NCBI GenBank assembly: GCA_012522805.1
Contig: JAAYJS010000023.1
Span: forward strand, 1-64,000
DNA length: 64,000 nt
DNA from: Eubacteriaceae bacterium
Lineage (GTDB): Bacteria > Bacillota > Clostridia > Eubacteriales > Eubacteriaceae
Reading direction: 5' to 3'
The position numbers were made by a program, and so were the translations under genes. Shown piece by piece: positions 34,489-43,048 of this stretch (the stretch's first letter is position 1; every line of letters begins with the position of its first letter). The notes beneath the pieces are model-generated. The model saw only the letters and a list, made by a program, of their open reading frames with translations, was not told the origin of the DNA and made no database searches.

Positions 34489-36147
34489 TTAAGCCTGCTG
34501 TATTTTTTGAAGATAAGAGGCGATGCGTTTTTCGACTTTATCCTTGCCCATGATCTGTTGTATTTCCCATAAGTCCGGCGAAATTCTTTTACCTGTCAAC
34601 GCCAAGCGAATAACCGTGGACACATGGCTGACATTACCGCGATACGCTTCGGGATTATCTCTATATGCCCGCATATTTCCGGTATAATCGTATTTTTCTC
34701 CGATGGCTTTCATTTTTTCAAACCACTGACCGTTATCATCGACAGGGTCGTACGTCTTCCGGTAGTCCTCCAAAATAGCCACGGCTTCCTGATTGTTTAC
34801 ATTCTCGGGCAATTCGTCCACGATAGCGTAGGTTTCATCAAAATAGTAACTGATAAAGTCCAAAATTTGTTGGCAGTGCACCAGGTCTTTTCTCGGTTTT
34901 TTACCTTTTCTACCAATAGACAAGAGCCTGATAACTTCCTCTCGGTGCTTTTCTAAAAGAGAAACTTGGTCCTTCCGATATTGTTTTGCCCATTCAATTA
35001 AAAAATCTGCAATGTAGGTTTCACTTAAAGTCACCAAGGTGTTTTTGGAAACATCATCTAATTTATTCATATCGAACAGGGCACCGGAGGTTCCCAATTT
35101 GTTGATTTTAAACGAAAATTCTTCTAAAGCTTTGGTTGGGTTATGGCGTCTCCAATCCTCGTAGTTTGAATTTAAAAGGATCATTAAATATTCCCTGACC
35201 GCTTGGGGAAAATAACCGGTTTCCATATAAAAGCCCAAGGAAAGCTCCGGATCCTCGCGTTTGGAGAGTTTTCTCCTCTTGCCATCCTCCAGCTTCATTA
35301 AGTGTGCTGTATGGCAATACACCGGTGCTCGCCAGCCCAACTTATCAAACAACTCCAAGTGAATCGGCAAAGTAGCCAGCCATTCTTCACCCCGTACCAC
35401 ATGGGTCACCCGCATCAAATGGTCATCCACCACGTGGGCAAAGTGATAGGTGGGCACGCCGTTGGTTTTGAGTAAGATGACATCTTGGTTGTTTTCGTAT
35501 ACCGTTATCTTGCCTTTGATGGCATCTTTAAAATCGACGGCTTTGGTCGCATCCCCGGTGGATCTTAAACGCAGAACCCAGGGCAAACCGGCTTCCAATT
35601 TTTCGACAATATCTTTATAGGTTAAGTTTCTATCCGCAGCCCATTCACCGTAATAACCGGTGGTTGGCGCTTTGGCTGCTTCTTGAGCTGCACGAATGGC
35701 GTCTAACTCCTCTTCGGTTTGAAAGGAGGGATAGGCGATGCCCCGACGCACCAAGTCCTTAGCGATGGTTTGGTAAATCTCTACCCGTTTGCTCTGTGTA
35801 TATGGGCCGTAATCTCCAACTTCGCCTTCCAAGGTGACGCCTTCGTCAAAATGAATACCGAAATATTCTAAGGAATGGATGAGCAGTTCCTCGGCTCCCT
35901 CTACTCTGCGTTTCTCGTCGGTATCCTCTATGCGCAAAAACATCAGACCCTTTCCACTATGGGCTAAACGCTCGTCGATGAGCGCACCGTATAAATTTCC
36001 CAAATGGATAAAACCTGTGGGGCTCGGTCCCAATCTTGTGACTTTGGCAGAACTGCCTAAAGTTCTATAAGGGTATTTTTCTTCGTAATACGCGACATCC
36101 TTGTCGATATGGGGAAAGAGTATCTCCGCTAATTGTAAAGTGTTCAT
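34489..36147 (-). CDS. gltX: Glutamyl-tRNA synthetase (GltX)
   Basis: A class I synthetase of 552 residues, longer than usual because of an N-terminal extension of about 33 residues. The HIGH-type motif is GPSPTGFIHLGN (40-51) and the KMSKS-type motif KLSKR at 293-297. LRIEDTD and the QKRxxIY-like region are intact. The extended form is found in several Clostridia, sometimes as a second copy; whether another gltX exists is not visible here. It charges tRNA-Glu and possibly tRNA-Gln. Confidence 0.93.
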   Translation of the reverse strand: MNTLQLAEILFPHIDKDVAYYEEKYPYRTLGSSAKVTRLGPSPTGFIHLGNLYGALIDERLAHSGKGLMFLRIEDTDEKRRVEGAEELLIHSLEYFGIHFDEGVTLEGEVGDYGPYTQSKRVEIYQTIAKDLVRRGIAYPSFQTEEELDAIRAAQEAAKAPTTGYYGEWAADRNLTYKDIVEKLEAGLPWVLRLRSTGDATKAVDFKDAIKGKITVYENNQDVILLKTNGVPTYHFAHVVDDHLMRVTHVVRGEEWLATLPIHLELFDKLGWRAPVYCHTAHLMKLEDGKRRKLSKREDPELSLGFYMETGYFPQAVREYLMILLNSNYEDWRRHNPTKALEEFSFKINKLGTSGALFDMNKLDDVSKNTLVTLSETYIADFLIEWAKQYRKDQVSLLEKHREEVIRLLSIGRKGKKPRKDLVHCQQILDFISYYFDETYAIVDELPENVNNQEAVAILEDYRKTYDPVDDNGQWFEKMKAIGEKYDYTGNMRAYRDNPEAYRGNVSHVSTVIRLALTGKRISPDLWEIQQIMGKDKVEKRIASYLQKIQQA

Positions 36148-36212
36148 CTTGACTCCTTATATTTATGATTTGTTTATCTGAATTCTGACTCATGATTTCT
36201 AATTCTCAATTC

Positions 36213-36221
36213 ATTATACCA
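36213..36221 (-). promoter_or_regulatory. Extended -10 promoter of gltX
   Basis: Minus strand TGGTATAAT is a perfect extended -10 element, 66 bp before the gltX ATG. The -35 region (TTTAGT) is poor. Confidence 0.6.
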
Positions 36222-36600
36222 ATTTTATGCGTTGAACTAAACCTTCATCACGCAAACTCTCGGCATAGATACCATGAGCTTTGAGTACAGAGTTCAGTAT
36301 ATCATAAAAGCCAAGTGCCGGATAAGGGCTTGGCTGGCGTGACAGTAAGATCTTTTAAATACTCTGTTGACGGAGCTTTCGGAATTGAAAGCGAAAGCTT
36401 GACTGGATGCTGATAAGTGTCGTCTTATCCACAAAAATCAATTGACAACACGAAATGGTGGCCTTTAAGGACGCGAACCCTTGATCAACCTGAGCGATTG
36501 GTGTTTATTTACAATACTGGTGCGACGGAACAAGAGGTACAGAGATCCTAAAAGTTTTCAATCAATCTCACATTTAATAAATTTTTTTGATGCCCTGTCT
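36222..36600. other. Gene-poor stretch between gltX and bioY
   Basis: No supportable gene. It holds a hairpin AGCCAAG/CTTGGCT (about 36309-36340) followed by TTTTA on the minus strand, a second hairpin GCTTTCG/CGAAAGC (about 36380-36405), and a minus-strand segment (about 36455-36490) resembling the T-arm and CCACCA end of a tRNA without a matching 5' half. Confidence 0.4.
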
Positions 36601-36601
36601 A

Positions 36602-36655
36602 TTGTCACATTTTTTATATTTTTTATGTGACAACGCTTTTTCTTTGTGCTATACT
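36602..36655 (+). promoter_or_regulatory. bioY promoter with BirA-like operator
   Basis: TTGTCACAT (36602-36610) and ATGTGACAA (36625-36633) form a perfect 9-bp dyad with a 14-bp spacer, the geometry of BirA biotin operators (TTGTTAAC-type half-sites). The right arm overlaps the -35 box GTGACA (36627-36632); a 17-bp spacer leads to -10 TATACT (36650-36655). Occupancy would block bioY transcription. Confidence 0.75.
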
Positions 36656-36683
36656 TTGATAATTATGATAACGAGGTGATTTT

Positions 36684-37223
36684 ATGACAACAAGAAAAAT
36701 GGTACATAGCGCCATCCTTTTGGCGATACTCAGTCTTTCCGCATACATCAGTATTCCTTTACCTTGGGGTGTGCCCATTACCGCTCAAACCCTGGTGGTC
36801 AATCTCATTGCTTTGAGTCAAAAAAAGGAAAACTCTCTGATCATCATTGCGCTGTATTTATTGTTTGGGGCGATTGGTTTGCCCATATTCTCCGGCGGTA
36901 AAGCGGGTTTAGGTACACTTTTGGGTCCCACCGGCGGATTTCTTTTAAGTTATTTGCCAGCGGTCTTTTTGATGGGTTGGATGCTTGAAAAAAATGAAAA
37001 CCAACCTAAGATCATTCATTCTTTTCTCATCGCTGTTGGTGTGGGGATGCCCATTATTTATGGATTCGGGTTGGTATGGTTGAAATTTTTTGCCGCTTTG
37101 ACTTGGAAAAATGCTTTTATAGCCGCAGTTCTGCCCTTTATACCCGGCGATATCGCAAAAGCCGGCATCGCTGCAGTTTTAGCGCAAAGACTTCACGCTT
37201 ATTTAAACATACACGAAGCGTAA
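36684..37223 (+). CDS. bioY: Biotin transporter substrate-specificity protein BioY
   Basis: A 179-residue membrane protein with about six helices, the S-component of ECF biotin importers. Diagnostic segments are WGVPITAQTLVVNL, GLPIFSGGKAGLGTLLGPTGGFLLSY (quoted in part: GLPIFSGGKAG) and the C-terminal FIPGDIAKA. No EcfA/EcfT genes are adjacent, so it probably shares a general ECF module or acts alone. AACGAGGTGA precedes the ATG. Confidence 0.95.
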   Translation: MTTRKMVHSAILLAILSLSAYISIPLPWGVPITAQTLVVNLIALSQKKENSLIIIALYLLFGAIGLPIFSGGKAGLGTLLGPTGGFLLSYLPAVFLMGWMLEKNENQPKIIHSFLIAVGVGMPIIYGFGLVWLKFFAALTWKNAFIAAVLPFIPGDIAKAGIAAVLAQRLHAYLNIHEA

Positions 37224-37389
37224 AACTGTATCCAGTCTAATACTGGAAAATCTGTATTACAAAAACCAATTGTACCTGACACCAGTATGGGATTCAACAA
37301 CTTCTGAATGCCACGCTTTTATCGTCGCACAGTCTTTAGGATCTTTGGCACCACAGTTTTTTAGTACAGCATTTTTCGCTTTTGCACTT

Positions 37390-37428
37390 AAAAAAACAGC
37401 CTCATGTTTTTATGAGGCTGTTTTTTTT
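37390..37428. terminator. Bidirectional terminator between bioY and glyA
   Basis: AAAAAACAGCCTCAT pairs with ATGAGGCTGTTTTTT, with T-runs on both strands, ending two bases before the glyA stop. Confidence 0.9.
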
Positions 37429-37429
37429 A

Positions 37430-38677
37430 TTAAGAAACTCTTTTACAAGACAATCTGTTGTACAGTGGATATTGGTCGGTTAAACTTTTTACCAAGGCTT
37501 TGGCTTCTTCTTTCTTTTTATCGATCAGCGTCATGGCGATAGCGTCTGCCAATACTTCCATATCTTTTTCCATCAAACCACGGGTGGTGACCGCCGGTGT
37601 TCCTAAACGAATACCGCTGGTAATTTTAGGTGGTTGTGGGTCGTTGGGTATGGCATTTTTATTGACGGTAATATTGACTTCGCTCAACAACTCGTCTGCT
37701 TCCACACCCGTCATACCGATGGAACCCACATCCATGAGCAATAAATGGTTGTCCGTACCACCGGAAACGATGCGGATGCCTTTTTTAGTTAAAGACTCTG
37801 CTAATTTCCTAGCATTTTTAACAACTTGTTCCTGATATGTTTTATATTCCGGACTCAAAGCTTCCTTGAGCGCCACCGCTTTAGCGGCAACGATGTGCAT
37901 GAGTGGGCCCCCTTGGGTACCGGGAAAGACCGCTTTGTCTATTTTAGGACCCAATTCCTTTTTACATAGAATCAAACCTCCCCTCGGTCCCCTTAGGGTT
38001 TTGTGTGTGGTCGTCGTAACGACATCGGCATAGGGGACGGGGTTTTGATGCATTCCCGCTGCAACTAAGCCTGCGATGTGGGCCATGTCTACCATATAGA
38101 GGACGTTGTGTTTCTGACACAGCTCGCCGATTTTATCAAATTTTATTTCTCTCGGATAAGCAGATGCACCGGCAACGACTAATTTCGGCTTTTCTTCGAC
38201 AATCAGCCTTTCCATTTCATCGTAATCGATGTGTTCGGTTTCGGGGTCAACACCGTAGGATATGAAATTAAAGTATTTACCGGATAGATTGACTTTAGAA
38301 CCATGGGTTAAATGGCCACCTTGATCCAAACGCATACCTAAAACTTTATCGCCGGGTTCTAACAATGCAAAGTAAACCGCTGTATTCGCTTGTACACCGG
38401 AGTGAGCTTGTACGTTGGCATATTCAGCACCGAACAATTTCTTTGCTCTTTCAATGGCAATGGTTTCCACTTGGTCAACCACTTCGCAACCGCCATAGTA
38501 ACGGCTCCCCGGAATACCCTCTGCATATTTGTTGGTTAAACAGGAGCCCATCGCCTCCATCACCGCTTCGGACACAAAGTTTTCTGAAGCGATTAACTCT
38601 AAATGCGTTTGCTGTCTGACGAGTTCCTCGTCAATCAAATTAAAAATTTTATCATCTGTTTCCTTAAGCATCTCCAT
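37430..38677 (-). CDS. glyA: Serine hydroxymethyltransferase
   Basis: GlyA interconverts serine and glycine with tetrahydrofolate, feeding one-carbon units. PLP-enzyme landmarks are SENFVSEAV (31-39), the [13 protein letters not shown] signature (51-63), the Asp of VDMAH (197) and the Schiff-base lysine in [14 protein letters not shown] (Lys226). Length 415 is normal. It is preceded by a small membrane-protein gene 9 bp upstream. Confidence 0.98.
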   Translation of the reverse strand: MEMLKETDDKIFNLIDEELVRQQTHLELIASENFVSEAVMEAMGSCLTNKYAEGIPGSRYYGGCEVVDQVETIAIERAKKLFGAEYANVQAHSGVQANTAVYFALLEPGDKVLGMRLDQGGHLTHGSKVNLSGKYFNFISYGVDPETEHIDYDEMERLIVEEKPKLVVAGASAYPREIKFDKIGELCQKHNVLYMVDMAHIAGLVAAGMHQNPVPYADVVTTTTHKTLRGPRGGLILCKKELGPKIDKAVFPGTQGGPLMHIVAAKAVALKEALSPEYKTYQEQVVKNARKLAESLTKKGIRIVSGGTDNHLLLMDVGSIGMTGVEADELLSEVNITVNKNAIPNDPQPPKITSGIRLGTPAVTTRGLMEKDMEVLADAIAMTLIDKKKEEAKALVKSLTDQYPLYNRLSCKRVS

Positions 38678-38686
38678 TGCAACTCC

Positions 38687-38878
38687 TTAGTATTGATTGT
38701 TTTCTCGATAGTTTAATTCATAGAGTATTTGGGCTATTTGTTTGAGTACAGCCAGTTCTTCTTCTCTTTTAATGCGATAATAATTAAAAAACAGGATACC
38801 TGTGATTAAAAATAGAAGCAAGAAAATCGGTATGATATCCCAAACCACCGAAACAAAGTGACCGGCAAAATTTTCCAT
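38687..38878 (-). CDS. Small membrane protein, unknown function
   Basis: A 63-residue protein with one hydrophobic helix (about residues 9-33, VVWDIIPIFLLLFLITGILFF in part) followed by a basic and helical cytoplasmic tail (YYRIKREEELAVLKQIAQILYEL). I use ATG 38878, which has a perfect GGAGGG site; ATG 38929 would add 17 residues. It is probably cotranscribed with glyA. No family recognised. Confidence 0.6.
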   Translation of the reverse strand: MENFAGHFVSVVWDIIPIFLLLFLITGILFFNYYRIKREEELAVLKQIAQILYELNYRENNQY

Positions 38879-38963
38879 AATCCCTCCATTAACTACACTT
38901 GTTTTTAAATCTAATACATATTGTAGCATTTATTAATTCGAATGCAATGTTTTTTTTGAAGCA

Positions 38964-38992
38964 TTGACAAATGATTTAAAGGGGTATAAAAT
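38964..38992 (+). promoter_or_regulatory. Promoter of the FeoB-associated small gene
   Basis: -35 TTGACA (38964-38969), 17-bp spacer, -10 TAAAAT (38987-38992). Confidence 0.8.
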
Positions 38993-39024
38993 AAGGTTAC
39001 ACTAACAAACAAGAAGGTGATTTT

Positions 39025-39210
39025 ATGATCAATTATATTGCCGGTGTTTTAATCGTTTTGTTTACACTGGCCGTTATTCTCAACCAAATTAGACTTATGA
39101 AGAAAGGTCAATCCGGTTGTGGCGGTGGTTGCTCCGGTTGTTCTGCTCACGTAACCTGCAACCAAAAATTGCAATCAAATAAAAATAAAAACTTCGAGAA
39201 AAAAACCTGA
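39025..39210 (+). CDS. FeoB-associated Cys-rich membrane protein
   Basis: A 61-residue protein: an N-terminal membrane helix (about 3-22) followed by the cysteine cluster SGCGGGCSGCSAHVTC. This is the hallmark of the small proteins usually encoded after feoB, thought to help ferrous iron transport. No feoA/feoB gene is nearby, so this copy is detached. It has an AAGGTGA site, its own promoter and a terminator. Confidence 0.85.
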   Translation: MINYIAGVLIVLFTLAVILNQIRLMKKGQSGCGGGCSGCSAHVTCNQKLQSNKNKNFEKKT

Positions 39211-39222
39211 TTTTCTTTTTTT

Positions 39223-39264
39223 ACACCAAAGAAGGCGCCCTACGGCGCCTTCTTTGGTGTTTTG
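39223..39264 (+). terminator. Terminator after the FeoB-associated gene
   Basis: A perfect 17-bp stem (ACACCAAAGAAGGCGCC with GGCGCCTTCTTTGGTGT), tetraloop CTAC, followed by TTTT. Confidence 0.9.
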
Positions 39265-39314
39265 AATGATTTTTATATTTTCTTTTACATGGTATAATGT
39301 AGTTGGAGGCGATT

Positions 39315-39761
39315 ATGAGACAAAACAAAAAAATAAGATTGATACAACTGGCAACCGGCTTTTTATTATTATTAACCTTAGGGGTGCATATCATGACGGT
39401 TGTGGGACGACTGGATCCCAACCTGTTGTGGTATGGTACGATCAAAAACAACGAAGCCTTGCGCTTAGCCGGCTTATTTTCGACGATTTTGTATCTATCT
39501 TTCATTTATGCGCTTTATACTCTAATGTTTAAGTGGCAAAGTAAAACCGCTTTAACGTTTTCCAAAATTTTTTTTGCATTGGGGATCGTTTATTTTGTGC
39601 TCTCCGCCATCGGGTCTTTCCTAGCGGATACTATTTTCCATAAATTGGGTTTGACTTCCTTTTACCTCGTTCTTGCTTTTTTATTTTATCTCTTATGGGT
39701 TACGACGAAGACCTTGGATAAAAAGAAAACACCGGGTAGCAGAAAAAGAAAAAAACGTTGA
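39315..39761 (+). CDS. Four-helix membrane protein, unknown function
   Basis: A 148-residue protein with about four hydrophobic helices (roughly 8-30, 50-70, 80-105, 112-132) and a very basic C-terminus (KKKTPGSRKRKKR). No family recognised. ATG 39315 is chosen because GGAGG lies six bases upstream; a TTG at 39303 overlaps that site. An extended -10 TGGTATAAT sits just upstream. A terminator follows. Confidence 0.6.
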   Translation: MRQNKKIRLIQLATGFLLLLTLGVHIMTVVGRLDPNLLWYGTIKNNEALRLAGLFSTILYLSFIYALYTLMFKWQSKTALTFSKIFFALGIVYFVLSAIGSFLADTIFHKLGLTSFYLVLAFLFYLLWVTTKTLDKKKTPGSRKRKKR

Positions 39762-39771
39762 TTGTCAACAT

Positions 39772-39808
39772 AAAACTGCCTCCCGACTCGATCGGGAGGC
39801 AGTTTTTC
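39772..39808. terminator. Bidirectional terminator between membrane protein and bifurcating complex genes
   Basis: A 13-bp perfect stem (AACTGCCTCCCGA with TCGGGAGGCAGTT), flanked by A-runs and T-runs, lies between the two convergent genes. Confidence 0.88.
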
Positions 39809-39810
39809 TT

Positions 39811-42800
39811 TTACCAATAAGCTTTTAATGCATTTTCAATTTTTGCCATCAATGCATGGGTATTTTTTTCTTCACTCAAACCTGAGGTATCTTGAAAGCT
39901 CATCGGTTGATCCTTGTGTTTCAATGCACTTAAGCCTTCTTGCACTTCTTTTTCTAGAGCACCCCATTCTACGTTAAAGGCTTGACTCAATTCAGAAATG
40001 AAATCTGTATGCGTAAAAGCCATGGGGCTTTTTTGAATCGCTTTAAAGCGAACCAGTTTGCCTTCGGCGTTCACGCTGTGTCCGGCTACTTCGGGGTACG
40101 CTTGCATCGGGAGTACCAAATCCGCTTTTTCTGCCAGTTCCGTCATCCAAGTGTCGGCAACGGCTAAAAACTCCGGTTTTGGTCCTTGCCAGGCTATATC
40201 CTCGCCGATGACGAACAGCCCTTTCACTTCCTCCAAATCCGTCGGTGCGCTGATACCCAGAGCTTCCAAACCTTTGCTGTTGTTGTAGCGTTCCACAATC
40301 ATCAATCGCCCTTCCAAGCCCAACCTTTTGATCTCTTCCCACAGGGTTTTTCTCTCTTCCAATTTTAGATGAGGTCCCCACAGAATGCTTGTCTGAGCAT
40401 CGGCCTTGGAAATAGCGGACCGGTCGTCTTCGATAACTTGCCCCGCCTTTTGCTTGTGAAGAAGCAGATTGGATAGAACCGGTTGGTCTTTAGAATTGAG
40501 GCCGTAGGTTAATATTTTTTGAGATTGTTTCAGTACCTCGTAATCCAGCGACACTTTGCCGTAGTCGATTCCTTCTACCTTAGGCGATGCGGAAAAGCTG
40601 ACAACTTCGATGCCTCTCTGAGAGGCAATGAAGCGATAGGCCAGGGCTTCGTCCAAGGTTAATCTTGGTGAGAGTGCTATTTTAAAAGCATTTTGACCGT
40701 ATTTGGCCTGAATGGTCTGACTCTTTTTAACGATTTCGATGACACTGTCGTACAAGGACACTTCGCGCCAATGGCTTTCCTCTTTGATGAGGGGTGTCTT
40801 CAGGCGTTCTTCACCTTGAAGCCATTGGGTACCAAAACGACCGCGTCCACAAATAACACCATTGCGGTGGTTTTGTTTTTCATCGGCTACGGTGTGGAAA
40901 ATGGTGTTGCCGTCGGTTTCTACAGCCAGATAACAGCCGGAGGAGCAAAAGCCGCAGATGGTTTTTGCTATTGTGTAATCGGCGGGTACATTTTTATTGC
41001 CCACAGGGGCAGCCCCTAAGGCACCGGTTGGGCATACATCGATGCAAGACCCACAAAAGATACAGGGCGATTCCTGTAGCGTTCGATCCAATGACGGTGC
41101 CACATAGGTGTCGAAACCTCTTTCTACCAAACCTAAAGCGGTGATGCCCACCACTTCGTCACAAACACGCACACACTTGCCACAAAGAATGCATTTGTTC
41201 GGATCTCTCAAAATAAAGGGATTGTCGTCCTCTATCCGAAGTTTGTTGAGGCTGCCGGCAAACCTTTCCGGTGCCACTTGGTAGTCGTTGGCGTAGTTCA
41301 CCAATTGACATTCAAAGTAATCGTGACATCCACATTCCAAACAACGACTCCCCTCTGCGACGGCTTGCTCTTCGGTATAGCCATGGACAATTTCCATGAA
41401 ATTGTTTTTCCGAGCCTCCGCTTCCATTTGTGCCATGGTGGGGCGTTTGTTCTTTTTATATTTCTCGATTTCTTCCGGGTCTAAGCCTTCCCGGGTCACA
41501 TAGTAGGGAGCGCGATACGTGATCGCCTCTCCTTGTAGGTATTGATCTATGAATTCGACTGCGCGTTTGGCATCGCCAATGGCTTGAATGGCGATGGTCG
41601 CGCCGTCGTTGATACAGTCGCCACCGGCAAAGACACCTTCCAAGTTGGTGCGATAGGTCTGCACATCGGCTACGATGGTTCCCCATTTGGTGGTTTCCAA
41701 ATCGTCGAAGCCTTGCAACTCAGGGTATTGCCCAATGGCCAGAATGAGGGTATCCACCTCCAGGGTTTCGGTTTCACCCTCTATGTTGACCGGGCGACGG
41801 CGTCCAGAAGCATCGGGCGCTCCCAATTTCATCTTTTGGAGTACCAAACGGTCGATACCGCCTTCGGCGTTCGGATAAACTTCGATGGGGTTCACCAAGT
41901 TTTTTAATATAACGCCTTCCTCGATGGCTTCATCGATCTCGATACTTTCTGCCGGCATTTCCGCCCGGGTTCTTCTGTACAAGTTGTAAACCGTATCCAC
42001 GCCTAAGCGAACCACCGTGCGGCACACATCCATAGCGGTGTTCCCACCGCCGACTATGGCCACTCTTTTTCCGATGGCAAAGGGTTCGTTGTTGGAGACT
42101 CGACGCAAAAAGTCGATACCGTCCAATACCTCCACGCCATCGGAGCCTCCTATGTTCATGGTACCCCCACGCCATGCGCCGATGGCAAGGTACAGGGCAT
42201 CGTGTTGATTTCGTAGGGCTTGCAAGGTTGTTTCGCCTTTGCCGATTTCTACGTTGTTGACAAAGCGCGCACCCATTTGCTCAATGAGTTGAACTTCGTC
42301 GTCTACGACGTTTTTCGGCAAACGGTATTCGGGAATACCGTAGCGCAACATTCCGCCCATTTTAGGCATGGCGTCGTACACGGTCACGCCATAGCCCATG
42401 GTCCTTAAGAAATAAGCTGCGGTTAAACCGCCGGGGCCACCGCCCACAACACCCACGGTTTTGCCTTTGTCTTGGGCTATTTTGGGCATGAACATACCCT
42501 TGGCTCGGTCCAGATCCGCTGCAAAGCGCTTGAGCCATAAAATGGAAATCGGCTCCTCCACCTCTCCCCTTCGACAGGCTGTTTCGCAGGGGTGGGGGCA
42601 AACCCTCCCGATGGATGCAGGCAATGGTAATTGTTCTTTGATCAGCTTGAGAGCTTCTTGGTGTTCGCCATTGGCGATGAGCCCCACATAACCTTGACAA
42701 TCGGTTTTTCCGGGACAAGCCAGGACGCAGGGCGCGACACAATCGCCGATATGATTGGAGAGCAGAAGTTCCAAGTTTGTTTTTCTCGATTCGATGACCC

Positions 42801-43038
42801 GAGGGGTATTCGTTTCAATGACCATGCCGTCGGTAGCCATGGTGGCACAGGCTTTAAAAAGTTTGGGAGCGCCTTGAATTTCCACCATACATAGACCGCA
42901 GGAACCGTAAACCTCCATGCGTTCATCGTAACAAAGGGTAGGAATCGCAACGCCGTTGTCTCGAGCAATTTTTAAAATGCTTTGATTGTCTTCGGCTTCG
43001 ATCGTTTGTTGATTGATAGTTAATTGTATAGTTGCCAT
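39811..43038 (-). CDS. Large iron-sulfur flavoprotein subunit, StnC-like (GltD + ferredoxin + MopB-like)
   Basis: A 1075-residue multidomain oxidoreductase. In order: a [2Fe-2S] ferredoxin with NuoG-like cysteines (about 36-65); a GltD/NfnB-like module with a dihydropyrimidine-dehydrogenase-type Cys-rich segment (about 100-160), FAD loop GGGPGGL (about 199-205) and NAD(P) loop VGGGNTAMD (about 329-337); two 4Fe-4S motifs (CILCGKCVRVC and CIFCGSCIDVC, about 616-670); and a short molybdopterin-oxidoreductase-like end with CGFCSSGC (about 695-702) too short for a full metal site. With NuoE/NuoF partners this matches the Sporomusa-type transhydrogenase StnABC. ATG 43038 chosen over 43047 for its ribosome spacing. 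Confidence 0.8.
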   Translation of the reverse strand: MATIQLTINQQTIEAEDNQSILKIARDNGVAIPTLCYDERMEVYGSCGLCMVEIQGAPKLFKACATMATDGMVIETNTPRVIESRKTNLELLLSNHIGDCVAPCVLACPGKTDCQGYVGLIANGEHQEALKLIKEQLPLPASIGRVCPHPCETACRRGEVEEPISILWLKRFAADLDRAKGMFMPKIAQDKGKTVGVVGGGPGGLTAAYFLRTMGYGVTVYDAMPKMGGMLRYGIPEYRLPKNVVDDEVQLIEQMGARFVNNVEIGKGETTLQALRNQHDALYLAIGAWRGGTMNIGGSDGVEVLDGIDFLRRVSNNEPFAIGKRVAIVGGGNTAMDVCRTVVRLGVDTVYNLYRRTRAEMPAESIEIDEAIEEGVILKNLVNPIEVYPNAEGGIDRLVLQKMKLGAPDASGRRRPVNIEGETETLEVDTLILAIGQYPELQGFDDLETTKWGTIVADVQTYRTNLEGVFAGGDCINDGATIAIQAIGDAKRAVEFIDQYLQGEAITYRAPYYVTREGLDPEEIEKYKKNKRPTMAQMEAEARKNNFMEIVHGYTEEQAVAEGSRCLECGCHDYFECQLVNYANDYQVAPERFAGSLNKLRIEDDNPFILRDPNKCILCGKCVRVCDEVVGITALGLVERGFDTYVAPSLDRTLQESPCIFCGSCIDVCPTGALGAAPVGNKNVPADYTIAKTICGFCSSGCYLAVETDGNTIFHTVADEKQNHRNGVICGRGRFGTQWLQGEERLKTPLIKEESHWREVSLYDSVIEIVKKSQTIQAKYGQNAFKIALSPRLTLDEALAYRFIASQRGIEVVSFSASPKVEGIDYGKVSLDYEVLKQSQKILTYGLNSKDQPVLSNLLLHKQKAGQVIEDDRSAISKADAQTSILWGPHLKLEERKTLWEEIKRLGLEGRLMIVERYNNSKGLEALGISAPTDLEEVKGLFVIGEDIAWQGPKPEFLAVADTWMTELAEKADLVLPMQAYPEVAGHSVNAEGKLVRFKAIQKSPMAFTHTDFISELSQAFNVEWGALEKEVQEGLSALKHKDQPMSFQDTSGLSEEKNTHALMAKIENALKAYW

Positions 43039-43048
43039 GGGTCCCATC

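Noticed and set aside
36480..36520. T-box-like GGTGGCC...GCGAACC sequence upstream of bioY
   Set aside because: It does not match the T-box core closely, lacks stem I features, and is followed by the bioY promoter and operator instead of a terminator.
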